Source of the DNA: Rikenellaceae bacterium
GTDB taxonomy: Bacteria; Bacteroidota; Bacteroidia; Bacteroidales; Rikenellaceae
DNA length: 64,000 nt
Direction of reading: 5' to 3'
NCBI GenBank assembly: GCA_015060115.1
Contig: SUZB01000010.1
Location: 1 to 64,000 of the forward strand
This document shows positions 20,853 through 30,456 of the stretch, in pieces. Every line of letters starts with the position of its first letter. Position 1 is the first letter of the stretch. The translations under genes and the position numbers were made by a program. A model generated the notes under the pieces. The model was given only the letters and a program-made list of their open reading frames with translations. It was not told where the DNA came from and made no database searches.

Positions 20853-21857
20853 ATGATTAAGAGAGTCATTGGCATAGGTAATGCGCTTACCGATATGCTT
20901 GTAAACCTATCGTCAGATGCCGTATTGGCCGACTACGAACTGAAGAAGGGCTCGATGAGCCTTGTTGATAACCAGTTCCAAACAGATATTTCGAAGGCTG
21001 TTGCCGGTTGCCCCTACTCACTATCATTAGGTGGCTCGGCGGGCAACACCATACGCGCTATGGCACGCCTCGGCACTCACACGGGCTTTATCGGCAAGGT
21101 GGGCTACGACACTACGGGCGAATTCTACGAGCAGGCACTGCGCAACATCGGCGTTGAGCCATATATCCTTCACTCGAAGTCGCGCTCAGGCACCTGCTTA
21201 GCGCTGGTATCGCCCGATGGCGAGCGCACATTCGTAACGCACCTCGGTGCTGCATTAGACCTTCAGGCCGATGATATTGATGGCGCAATCTTCGACGACT
21301 ACGACTGCCTATATATCGAGGGCTACTTAGTCCAAGACCACGACCTTATTCGTAGCGCTGTAAGGCTTGCCAAGGAGCACGGCCTAAAGGTGGCTATCGA
21401 CCTCGCATCGTTCAATGTAGTGGAGGAAAACCGCGACTTCTTGCACGACATTGTCGAAAAGTATGTAGATATCATCTTTGCCAACGAGGAGGAGGCGCAC
21501 GCCTTTACGGGCAAGGAGGATGCCGAAGAGGCACTCGACATTATTGCCCAGATGTGTGAACTTGCCGTAGTTAAGATTGGCAAGCGAGGCACGCTTATCC
21601 GCCGTGGCGAGGAGCGTGTGCATGTAGGCATTATGGCAGCTGCCAAGCGCGTAGACACCACAGGCGCTGGCGACTTCTACGCCGCAGGCTTCCTATCGGC
21701 ACTTGCCGAGGGCCTGAACCTACGCCAGTGCGGGACGATGGGCGCTATCACCGCAGGCAAGGTTATCGAGGTTGTAGGCACAACCTTTGGCGAGGATGTA
21801 TGGCGCGAAATCTTCCGCCTCCGAGAACGAGTTCGAGCCGACAAATACCTATTTTAG
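20853..21857 (+). CDS. PfkB-family carbohydrate/nucleoside kinase (adenosine-kinase-like)
   Basis: GGSAGNTIRAMARLG and DTTGAGDFYAAGFL motifs. Confidence 0.9.
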   Translation: MIKRVIGIGNALTDMLVNLSSDAVLADYELKKGSMSLVDNQFQTDISKAVAGCPYSLSLGGSAGNTIRAMARLGTHTGFIGKVGYDTTGEFYEQALRNIGVEPYILHSKSRSGTCLALVSPDGERTFVTHLGAALDLQADDIDGAIFDDYDCLYIEGYLVQDHDLIRSAVRLAKEHGLKVAIDLASFNVVEENRDFLHDIVEKYVDIIFANEEEAHAFTGKEDAEEALDIIAQMCELAVVKIGKRGTLIRRGEERVHVGIMAAAKRVDTTGAGDFYAAGFLSALAEGLNLRQCGTMGAITAGKVIEVVGTTFGEDVWREIFRLRERVRADKYLF

Positions 21858-22120
21858 AGAGTTGTTAGTTTTTTAGTTGTTAGTTGTTAGAGGGCAGGCG
21901 TTCCGCCTGCGGGCTAACGCCCCAAGGGGCAAAAGGGTTCTAAGGGGTCTGAGGGGTGGTGAGGTTAGCAAGAGCCTTGATAGTCTTACCCACCTTGAGG
22001 TTAGCACGCACACTCTATCTCCCCTTGTGCCACTTGTGCCACTCGTGCCCCTCAGCGATAGCTGGCGCTCCCTCGAAGCGCAATACTAACAACTAAAAGC
22101 TAACAACTAAAAACTAAAGA

Positions 22121-22288
22121 AAGGAGATGACTAAAAACAAATTAGTCATCTCCTTTAGCTTAAGAGGTTGAATAAAAAGATGTAGTTTTAGGCTTGCGAA
22201 GCCCGAAAAACCGCAGTTTACTGAAGCGTAAATGAGGATTTTGAGGGCGAGCGTAACGACAAAATACACTTTTTATTCAGCCTCTTTT
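22121..22288. repeat. TIR element copy 1 (hairpin 22121-22155 plus 127-bp element 22162-22288) at a convergent gene junction
   Basis: Arms AAGAGGTTGAATAAAAAG...CTTTTTATTCAGCCTCTTTT; near-identical copy at 54829-54997. Confidence 0.85.
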
Positions 22289-22305
22289 ACGCCTATTACA
22301 AAAAA

Positions 22306-22776
22306 TTACTTCTTGATAGACAACTTAGCACCCTCACCATTAGTATTTACCTGAAGGCTAGCACCCTCAGTTACGGTGATATTAGATGCATCAACCTTCT
22401 TGCTACCAGCAACCTTAATGTTAGTCTTACCTACCTTAGAGTTTGGATCAATCTCCTTGATAGGCTCCTTGTTCACCTTAAACTGGCTCTCCTTCTTTTC
22501 ATCAGCCGAAATTGAAAGATTAGAAGAGTTGCTTACCTTAACATTTGACTCAACAGCCTCAACAACCTTCTCAGCAACCTCGGGCTTCTCAGCCTTCTCA
22601 GCCTTAACTGCAGGTGCTGCAGGTGCTGCGGGTGCTACAGGAGCTGCGGGTGCCTCCTCTACAACAACCTCCTCAACAGCTACATCCTCAGCCTCCTCAG
22701 CCTTGGGCTGCTCGCCACCGCAAGCAACCAACGACATTGCAGCAAACAATACTGCAAAAGCAAAAATCTTCTTCAT
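22306..22776 (-). CDS. Small Ala/Glu-rich lipoprotein, unknown function
   Basis: Lipobox MSLVAC; low-complexity EEAPAAPVAPAAPAAPAV. Confidence 0.6.
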   Translation of the reverse strand: MKKIFAFAVLFAAMSLVACGGEQPKAEEAEDVAVEEVVVEEAPAAPVAPAAPAAPAVKAEKAEKPEVAEKVVEAVESNVKVSNSSNLSISADEKKESQFKVNKEPIKEIDPNSKVGKTNIKVAGSKKVDASNITVTEGASLQVNTNGEGAKLSIKK

Positions 22777-22837
22777 AGTATAAAAAATATTAATTGGTTA
22801 AAAGTTTCTCAATATACAAATATACGATGATTATCGT

Positions 22838-24658
22838 TTATTTCCAAATTTTCTTGCCACTTCTCTCCACACCACCCCTCTTTTGAGGTTTTGCAGAGGC
22901 TTTATTCGCGGGTCGTGCCGCAGGTTTTGCACCTCGTCGATGCTCCGCCTCAGGGAGAGTACCACCAAAGAAGTAGGCCTTCTGTCGGCGCTTATCCTCC
23001 TGTGAACGAGCCACATAGACCTTCTCGCCAGTATAGGGATTCTCGCCCATATAGAACATAACCGATGAGAGTGTCATCGGCGTAGGCGTAAGGTCCTGCA
23101 CCTGCTCAAGGTTGAAGTGCAACTTGCCCAACACCTTATCGGCCAAGGCTCGCATATCGCTCTCCTCACATCCGGGGTGCGACGATATGAAGTAGGGAAT
23201 AAGCTGATACTTCAACCCCTCACGGCGACATAGCGTATTAAAACGGCTGTTTAGTCGCTCGAAGAGGTCAAACGAGGGCTTGCGCATAAGCTTAAGCACC
23301 CTATCCTCGGTATGCTCTGGCGCAACCTTAAGTCGGCCCGAGGTGTGGTACTTTATCACCGTATCGAAGTAGGGCGAGTCGTCAAAGAGGTCGTAGCGTA
23401 TGCCACTGCCGATAAATGCCCTCTTCACACCCTTTGTCTCACGAATCTTGCGGTATAGGTCGATAAGGGCAGAGTGGTCGTTATTCATATTGGGGCAGAG
23501 CTTGGGGTGCAGGCACGATGGGCGCTTGCACTTTTTGCATAGCTCCTCATTGCGACCACGCATACGGTACATATTTGCAGATGGCGCACCAATATCCGAG
23601 ATATAGCCCTTGAAGTCGGGCATCGCCACCACGCGCTTAACCTCCTCAAGGATAGAGCGCTCGGAGCGTGAGTTGATAAACTTGCCCTGATGTGCCGAGA
23701 TGGTGCAGAATGAGCAACCACCAAAGCAACCACGATGGATATTTATCGAGTGCTTGATCATCTCCCACGCCGGAATATCGCCCTTGCCATTGTAGCGGGG
23801 GTGTGGCGCACGCTCATACGGCAGTTCAAACGAGTGGTCAAGTTCTTCGGTAGTGAGCGTCTCGTGGGGCGGGGTGATGACGACATAGCGGTCATCGACC
23901 TGCTCAACGAGCGTGGTGTTGCACTCCATCATATTGCTCAGTTGCTCGATATGGCAGAAGTTCTCGCCAAACTTGTGCTTATCCTGAGCACACTCCTCGA
24001 AGGTATTAAGTACGATGGTCTTGCCATTGTACAGGCGCTCGACATACTCCTTATCTGCCAAGAATCCCACCTGTCTAAGACCTCGCAACAGCTTCATATT
24101 AAAGCCATTACGCAAGCTCTTAGCCACCTCGCGGATAGGCTTATCGCCCATACCGTAGATAAGCAGGTCGGCACCCGATGTCGCCAACACCGAGCGCTGG
24201 AGCTTATCCGACCAGTAGTCGTAGTGGGTCAAACGGCGCAACGATGCCTCGATGCCACCCACCACCACAGGGGTGTGAGGGTATAGGCGCTTAAGAATCT
24301 TGGTATAGGTATCTATGGCACGGTCGGGGCGGAAGCCAGCCTTGCCACCTGGAGTGTAGGCATCGTTGGAGCGTAGGCGCAGGTTTGCCGTATAGTGGTT
24401 TACCATCGAGTCCATAGCGCCTGCCGAGACAGCGAAGAAGAGGCGTGGCTTGCCCAACTTGGTAAAGTCGCGCAGGTCATCACGCCAGTTGGGCTGTGGC
24501 ACGATAGCCACACGGTAGCCCTCGGCCTCCAAGATACGACCGATAACCGCAGGGCCAAAGGCTGGATGGTCAATATAGGCATCACCCGAGAAGATAATAA
24601 CATCTAACTCGTCCCAGCCTCGAGCACGAACCTCCTTAAGTGTTGTTGGCAAAAACAT
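22838..24658 (-). CDS. YgiQ family radical SAM protein
   Basis: HRGCFGGCSFCTISAHQGKFINSRS radical SAM cluster; start set at MFLPTTL. Confidence 0.94.
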   Translation of the reverse strand: MFLPTTLKEVRARGWDELDVIIFSGDAYIDHPAFGPAVIGRILEAEGYRVAIVPQPNWRDDLRDFTKLGKPRLFFAVSAGAMDSMVNHYTANLRLRSNDAYTPGGKAGFRPDRAIDTYTKILKRLYPHTPVVVGGIEASLRRLTHYDYWSDKLQRSVLATSGADLLIYGMGDKPIREVAKSLRNGFNMKLLRGLRQVGFLADKEYVERLYNGKTIVLNTFEECAQDKHKFGENFCHIEQLSNMMECNTTLVEQVDDRYVVITPPHETLTTEELDHSFELPYERAPHPRYNGKGDIPAWEMIKHSINIHRGCFGGCSFCTISAHQGKFINSRSERSILEEVKRVVAMPDFKGYISDIGAPSANMYRMRGRNEELCKKCKRPSCLHPKLCPNMNNDHSALIDLYRKIRETKGVKRAFIGSGIRYDLFDDSPYFDTVIKYHTSGRLKVAPEHTEDRVLKLMRKPSFDLFERLNSRFNTLCRREGLKYQLIPYFISSHPGCEESDMRALADKVLGKLHFNLEQVQDLTPTPMTLSSVMFYMGENPYTGEKVYVARSQEDKRRQKAYFFGGTLPEAEHRRGAKPAARPANKASAKPQKRGGVERSGKKIWK

Positions 24659-24684
24659 AGGGTAAAGTATTATGGGTAAGGCTA

Positions 24685-25785
24685 TTAGATTTCGTCGATA
24701 TTGAGTCCCACAGAGTCGGTGTAGGTCTCCCACTTCTGCAATACGGCCTTCAAATCTTCGGGCAACTCCGATTCAAACTGCACATACTTGCCCGTTGTGG
24801 GGTGCTCAAAACCGAGAGCTCGAGCGTGCAACGACTGACGAGGGATAAGCTTGAAGCAGTTCTCGATAAACTGCTTATACTTCATAAATGTTGTACCCTT
24901 AAGGATGCGGTTGCCACCATATCTTTCGTCGTTAAACAAGGGGTGGCCCTGCCACGACATGTGCACACGAATCTGGTGCGTTCTACCCGTCTCCAAACGG
25001 CACTCCACAAGCGTAACATAGCCATAGCGGCGCAACACCTTGTAGTGGGTTACGGCGTGCTTGCCATCGGAGCCATCGGCAAAGACATACATCTGCAATC
25101 TATCCTTGGGGCTACGGCCGATATTTCCTGTAATAGTGCCCTCATCCTCGGCTATATTGCCCCATACGAGTGCCACATAGCGACGATAGATGGTATGGTC
25201 GAAGAACTGCTTGGCAAGCGAGGCGTGAGCCCTCTCGTTCTTGGCTACAACCAACAGTCCCGATGTATCCTTGTCGATACGATGCACCAATCCCGCACGG
25301 GCGTTGCCCTCGGAAAACATCGGCAGATTCTTAAGGTGGTACGACAAGGCGTGCACCAGCGTACCGCTATGGTTGCCCACGCCGGGATGAACGACCATAC
25401 CCGCCTCCTTGTTTACCACGATGATGTCGTCATCCTCGTAGACGATGTTAAGCGGGATATTCTCCGGCACAATCTCCTCCTTACGGCGGGGATAGGGCAA
25501 GACGATAGATATTTGGTCGAGGGGCTTAACCTTGTAGCTCGACTTCTGCGCCTTGCCATTTACAAGGATGTTTTGGCCATCGGCAGCCGCCTGAATACGG
25601 TTGCGCGAGGTGTGTTCAAGGCGTATTGTAAGATACTTATCGAGGCGCATCATCGACTGCCCCTTATCGACCGTTACGGCGAAGTGTTCGTACATCTCAT
25701 CGCCCTCGTCCGTAGTTTCCTGCTCCAGAAGGTCGATATCTTCGGTTAGGCGCTCGTCAAGCGTTGCGCTAATACTCTCTGTCAT
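24685..25785 (-). CDS. rluD: RluD-type 23S rRNA pseudouridine synthase
   Basis: S4 domain plus RIDKDTSGLLVVAKN and GRTHQIRVH. Confidence 0.92.
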   Translation of the reverse strand: MTESISATLDERLTEDIDLLEQETTDEGDEMYEHFAVTVDKGQSMMRLDKYLTIRLEHTSRNRIQAAADGQNILVNGKAQKSSYKVKPLDQISIVLPYPRRKEEIVPENIPLNIVYEDDDIIVVNKEAGMVVHPGVGNHSGTLVHALSYHLKNLPMFSEGNARAGLVHRIDKDTSGLLVVAKNERAHASLAKQFFDHTIYRRYVALVWGNIAEDEGTITGNIGRSPKDRLQMYVFADGSDGKHAVTHYKVLRRYGYVTLVECRLETGRTHQIRVHMSWQGHPLFNDERYGGNRILKGTTFMKYKQFIENCFKLIPRQSLHARALGFEHPTTGKYVQFESELPEDLKAVLQKWETYTDSVGLNIDEI

Positions 25786-25807
25786 AAACTTTTAGGTGGG
25801 TTGATAG

Positions 25808-28000
25808 TTACTCCTCGCTCGTTTCGGCCTCCTCCTTAGCCAACTGAGCCTCACGCTCGGCCTCCTCCTCACGGCGCTTCTTCTCATAAGTGCGAGCATC
25901 ACGGTCCGAAATCTTTGTTAGCGAGTCCACAAGCTCCATATCGCACGAAAGGTATAACGTTAGCTCCGAGCCACGCTGAGCTCCCGCATTGGGGTGCAGC
26001 GACTGCTTATATACCTTAGCCTCACGACGCTGCTTAAAGTCCGTAACCGTAGCGTCGTAGACTATCTCTTTGATGTTTAGACCACGATCCCACACCGTGC
26101 TCTTGGCCTGCGATAGGCGCATACCGACCAAGCGGGGAACTACGGTATACTGCTCATCACGGCGGTAGGTAACACCCAGCGTAACACCCGTAGCGTATGG
26201 CACCTTTGCCGCTGTCGAGGGCGATATCTCGCGACCCTCAATCGACTGACGCACAACATAGTCCGTAGAGGTGAGGTTAGGCTCATAGTTGAGCCTCTCG
26301 ACGCTCAATCCCGCACGCTCCAGCTGGTTGAGTGCCTGACGCAGTGTCTGCTTTGCAACATACGGAACATCGACCATACGGCGGTTGTAGGCGTTGATTG
26401 TAACATATATCTTACGGCCGGGCTTCACCGTTACGGTACGCTTTGTCGAGAGCTTGGGCAACTGGTCAACAACCACACCTCCTGCAACATCGGAGTCGAA
26501 TACCGAGTCTCGAACAACGATTTCGAGACCCTCACGCTTGGCGTGGGCACGGACATCATCGACCGACATACCGAGGTAGTTGGGCACAGCGATAGTATTG
26601 CCATGGCGTGTGCCAATCTTTAGTCCAATGTAGAGCGCAATGATAAGCGCAATGCCCACAAGGCCAATAAGTATTATGTGGCTTAAGATGTGGTGGCGCT
26701 CATAGAACGACTTGACACCCTCTTTTGCTTTTGCTTTAGTTTTCGCCATACTCTTATTCTCTTTCTCTTTATTTTCTCTCTTTGGCTGCTCAACTTTGGG
26801 TTGGGGTTTTGGCTCAGGTTGTGGCTTAGGCTCAACTTTGGGCTCAGGCTGAGGTTGTGGCTTAGGCTCAGGCGCCACAACCACGGGCTGAGGCTCTGCC
26901 TTAGGCAGTTCTGTACCCTTTTTCTCGCGAACCACTGCACGATAGTGCGTATCGCGCTCAATAGGAACAAAGCCGGCACCACGCACCAAATCCGCCAACT
27001 CCGCAACACTCATCGAGGGCTTCTCGTCAGCACCTGCCATCGAATAAATCTTCGTTGAGTCGTCAATCGTGCCATCAATGTCATCTGCACCAAATGCCAA
27101 CGCCATCTCGGTTGTGGGCTTGCCATACGCCACCCAGTACGCCTTGATATGCGGTATATTGTCGAGGAAGATTCTACTCATAGCAATCATTCGCATATCC
27201 TCCTCCACCGAGCACTCGCCAATCTCTGACATACGGTTGTTGCGGCTGCGATACTTCAACGGAATAAAGGCATCGAAGCCCGGCGCCTCGTCTTGCAAGC
27301 GGCGCAGACGATCGAGGTGGTCTACACGCTGCTCTATGGTCTCAATATGGCCGTAAAGCATTGTGCAGTTGGTAGGTATATCCATATTGTGGGCTGCACG
27401 ATGCACCGCCAACCACTCCTCCGAAGAGCACTTGTCGGGACATATCTTTGCACGCAACTCCTCATCGAAAATCTCGGCTCCACCACCCGGTATAGCCTCC
27501 ATACCCGCCTCCTTCAAACGGCGCAGACCCTCGACAATAGAGATGCCGGCACGGCGTATCATATATAGAATTTCGACTGCCGTATAGGCCTTAATCGCAA
27601 CATTGGGCAGAGCGCCCTTCACACGGCGAATCATTGCGCAGTAGGTCTCCAAGTCGTGCTTGGGGTGTACACCGCCTACGATATGCACCTCCGTAATATC
27701 GCTACCCTGCATCTCGCGGGCACGAGCCTCGACATCATCGAGTGACATAGTCCAAGCATCGGGGTCGCCCTCACGACGACGAAACGAGCAGAACTCACAG
27801 TTGAAGAGGCAGATATTCGAGGGCTCAAGGTGGATATTGCGGTTGTAGTATACCTCATCACCACTCGCCTGGCGCTTACGCTCCACTGCCAACTCGCCAA
27901 GCAACCACAATGGTGCCTCACGCCATAGCTTTATGGCATCGGTGGTCGTAAGGCGCTCGCCACGGCGCAACGAATCGGCTATTTGATTGATACTCATCAT
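25808..28000 (-). CDS. Fusion: aminofutalosine synthase MqnE (radical SAM) with a membrane PASTA-domain protein
   Basis: N-terminal MqnE (PSNICLFNCEFCSFRR, HIVGGVHP), Pro/Glu/Gln linker, TM helix, PASTA repeats (VPNYLGMSVDDVRAHA, VPYVAKQTLRQALNQL, VPRLVGMRLSQAKSTV); uninterrupted 730-aa ORF. Confidence 0.9.
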   Translation of the reverse strand: MMSINQIADSLRRGERLTTTDAIKLWREAPLWLLGELAVERKRQASGDEVYYNRNIHLEPSNICLFNCEFCSFRRREGDPDAWTMSLDDVEARAREMQGSDITEVHIVGGVHPKHDLETYCAMIRRVKGALPNVAIKAYTAVEILYMIRRAGISIVEGLRRLKEAGMEAIPGGGAEIFDEELRAKICPDKCSSEEWLAVHRAAHNMDIPTNCTMLYGHIETIEQRVDHLDRLRRLQDEAPGFDAFIPLKYRSRNNRMSEIGECSVEEDMRMIAMSRIFLDNIPHIKAYWVAYGKPTTEMALAFGADDIDGTIDDSTKIYSMAGADEKPSMSVAELADLVRGAGFVPIERDTHYRAVVREKKGTELPKAEPQPVVVAPEPKPQPQPEPKVEPKPQPEPKPQPKVEQPKRENKEKENKSMAKTKAKAKEGVKSFYERHHILSHIILIGLVGIALIIALYIGLKIGTRHGNTIAVPNYLGMSVDDVRAHAKREGLEIVVRDSVFDSDVAGGVVVDQLPKLSTKRTVTVKPGRKIYVTINAYNRRMVDVPYVAKQTLRQALNQLERAGLSVERLNYEPNLTSTDYVVRQSIEGREISPSTAAKVPYATGVTLGVTYRRDEQYTVVPRLVGMRLSQAKSTVWDRGLNIKEIVYDATVTDFKQRREAKVYKQSLHPNAGAQRGSELTLYLSCDMELVDSLTKISDRDARTYEKKRREEEAEREAQLAKEEAETSEE

Positions 28001-29109
28001 TATTTCGGGGCTTTAATATAGACAACGATAGCTATGATAGCAAAAATGAAGTTGGGTAGCCATACACCAAACCATGGCTCCATAGAGCCACTGATAGCAA
28101 TCTGCTCGAAGACACGGCCGAGCATAATATAGCTGAAACACAAGGCGATACCCAAGCCGATATGCATACCCAAACCACCACGCACCTTACGCGACGAGAG
28201 GGCAACGCCTATAAGCGTAAGGATAAAGGTCGAGAAGGGGTACGAATAGCGGCAGTGGCGCTCCACCTCGATAAGGTAGACATTATCAGAGCCCTTACGG
28301 CGCTGGTGGCCAAGGAAGTCGTTAAGCTCCTCGATAGTCATCGTCTTAACCAACGACTTAACCTCCGAGAGCTCACGGGCATCGAGGTTGATAAGCGTAT
28401 CGAGGTTGCGGTACTGCTTATAACCCAACGAGCCATCCTCGGTGCGCGAGTAGATAACATAGCGAGGCGCTGTCCAGCGACCTGTCTCCTCATCAAACGA
28501 GGCACTTGCAGCGTTCAGGGTCTCGACCATCTCCGAGCCTTCGTAGCGCTCCAATGCAAAGAATGGCACACGCTCGGTATTTGCCGAGTAGCCACGCACA
28601 TAGGCGAATGTGCCGGGCTCAATCTGGCGATATACATGGTCCTCGTACATCACCCTTCGGTTTGACTTAATATATTGACTCTCAAACTGGATGCTCACCT
28701 TCTGAGCCTCCGGGATAACCCATAGGCTAAGAGCTAAGCTACCGACAGCGATGATAAACGAGCCCATAAAATATGGCCACATCAGTCGTCTGAAACTTAC
28801 ACCACCCGACAAAATCGCCACAATCTCGGTCTGCATCGCCATCTTCGAGGTAAAGAAGATTACGGCAATAAATGTAAAGAGCGAGGAGAACTGGTTGATA
28901 AAGTAGGGGATAAAGTTCAGATAGTAGTCGAAGACAATAGCACGCCACGGCGCTTTAAGCTCCGTGAAGTCATCGACCTTCTCGACATAGTCGAAGACCA
29001 CGACAATGATGATAATCATCAGCAAGCCAAAGATATAGGTTAAGAGGAACTTGCTGAGGATATATCTGTCGATAGTTCTAAATCCCGGTATTGATAATCG
29101 TGTTTTCAA
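28000..29109 (-). CDS. LptF/LptG family permease
   Basis: YjgP/YjgQ-type N-terminus (DRYILSKFLLTYIFGLLMI) and TM layout. Confidence 0.9.
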   Translation of the reverse strand: MKTRLSIPGFRTIDRYILSKFLLTYIFGLLMIIIIVVVFDYVEKVDDFTELKAPWRAIVFDYYLNFIPYFINQFSSLFTFIAVIFFTSKMAMQTEIVAILSGGVSFRRLMWPYFMGSFIIAVGSLALSLWVIPEAQKVSIQFESQYIKSNRRVMYEDHVYRQIEPGTFAYVRGYSANTERVPFFALERYEGSEMVETLNAASASFDEETGRWTAPRYVIYSRTEDGSLGYKQYRNLDTLINLDARELSEVKSLVKTMTIEELNDFLGHQRRKGSDNVYLIEVERHCRYSYPFSTFILTLIGVALSSRKVRGGLGMHIGLGIALCFSYIMLGRVFEQIAISGSMEPWFGVWLPNFIFAIIAIVVYIKAPK

Positions 29110-29128
29110 TTTTTCTCTCAGTTTTGAC

Positions 29129-30259
29129 TTATAATCTACGACCCAACTTCTCGACCATCATCTCCTTCCATGGCTTGAAGTCGCCAGCGATGATATGCTT
29201 GCGTGCCTCGCCCACCAACCAGAGGTAGAAGGCGGTATTGTGCAACGATGCTATCTGCGCCGCAAGCATCTCCTTGCATACGACCAAGTGGTGAAGGTAT
29301 GCCTTGGTGTACTGGTGATCGACAAAGGCCACGCCATTGGGGTCGATAGGCGAAAAGTCCGTCTCCCACTTCTTGTTGCGGATATTTATAATGCCCTCCG
29401 AGGTAAAGAGCTGGCCATTGCGGCCATTGCGTGTGGGCATCACGCAGTCAAACATATCGACACCTCGGTCGATACCCTCCAAGATGTTAATCGGCGTGCC
29501 GACACCCATCAAGTAGCGGGGTTTATCCTCTGGCAATACTGCGTTGCAGACCTCAATCATCGCGTACATAACCTCGGTAGGCTCACCTACGGCCAAGCCA
29601 CCGATAGCGTAGCCATCGGCATTGTACTGCAAGACATTGCGGGCAGCCCTCTCACGAAGGTCGGCATAGCCACAGCCCTGCACAATAGGGAACAACGCCT
29701 GATAGTGTCCCCACTTGGGCGCTGTCTGGTGATAGCGGTTGAAGCAACGGTCAAGCCACCTCTCGGTCAGAGCCAACGACTTGGCGGCATAGTCGTGGGG
29801 AGCATCACCCGGAGGACACTCGTCGAATGCCATCATAATGTCGGCACCGATGGTGCGCTCGGTGTCGATAACACTCTCGGGCGTAAAGAGGTGGCGCGAG
29901 CCATCGATATGCGACTGAAAGTGGCAACCCTCCTCCTTAAGTTTTCGACACGCAGCCAACGAAAAGACCTGAAAACCACCGCTATCCGTAAGCATAGGCT
30001 TATCCCACGACGAGAAGCGGTGTACGCCTCCTGCCCTCTCCAGAATATCCATTCCGGGGCGGAGGTAGAGGTGGTAGGTGTTGGCCAAGATTATCTGGGC
30101 GTGTGCCTCGTTTAGAACATCACGATGAAAGATTCCCTTCATCGCGGCGGCCGTACCTACGGGCATAAATATTGGCGTTTCGATAGCGCCATGATCTGTT
30201 TGGAGCAAGCCTGCACGGGCCTTGCTACCAGCAGCGGTATGTTGTAAAGTAAATTCCAT
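29129..30259 (-). CDS. tgt: Queuine tRNA-ribosyltransferase
   Basis: LTDSGGFQVFSLA, GGLAVGEP, FDCVMPTRNGRNG. Confidence 0.96.
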   Translation of the reverse strand: MEFTLQHTAAGSKARAGLLQTDHGAIETPIFMPVGTAAAMKGIFHRDVLNEAHAQIILANTYHLYLRPGMDILERAGGVHRFSSWDKPMLTDSGGFQVFSLAACRKLKEEGCHFQSHIDGSRHLFTPESVIDTERTIGADIMMAFDECPPGDAPHDYAAKSLALTERWLDRCFNRYHQTAPKWGHYQALFPIVQGCGYADLRERAARNVLQYNADGYAIGGLAVGEPTEVMYAMIEVCNAVLPEDKPRYLMGVGTPINILEGIDRGVDMFDCVMPTRNGRNGQLFTSEGIINIRNKKWETDFSPIDPNGVAFVDHQYTKAYLHHLVVCKEMLAAQIASLHNTAFYLWLVGEARKHIIAGDFKPWKEMMVEKLGRRL

Positions 30260-30456
30260 AATGTATATATAACGGCGTAAAGATAACTATTTTTTTGCTA
30301 CTAACAACGGCTAAACGCCATTTTTTCTTCACCCCATCTTGCTTTGCAAGAGAGAAGCAAAATATTTCGATATTGGCGAAAAATAATTAGCCATATTTTA
30401 TTGACTATTGCGAATTGTTTCGTATCTTTGTGCGATTATATACTTACACGGAGCGT

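Noticed and set aside
26690-27058. Leu/Arg-rich plus ORF
   Set aside because: Antisense of the Pro/Glu/Gln linker in the MqnE-PASTA gene.
25808-28000. MqnE-PASTA fusion as assembly artefact
   Set aside because: The reading frame is open throughout and the linker is a natural-looking low-complexity region; a check against relatives is still advised.
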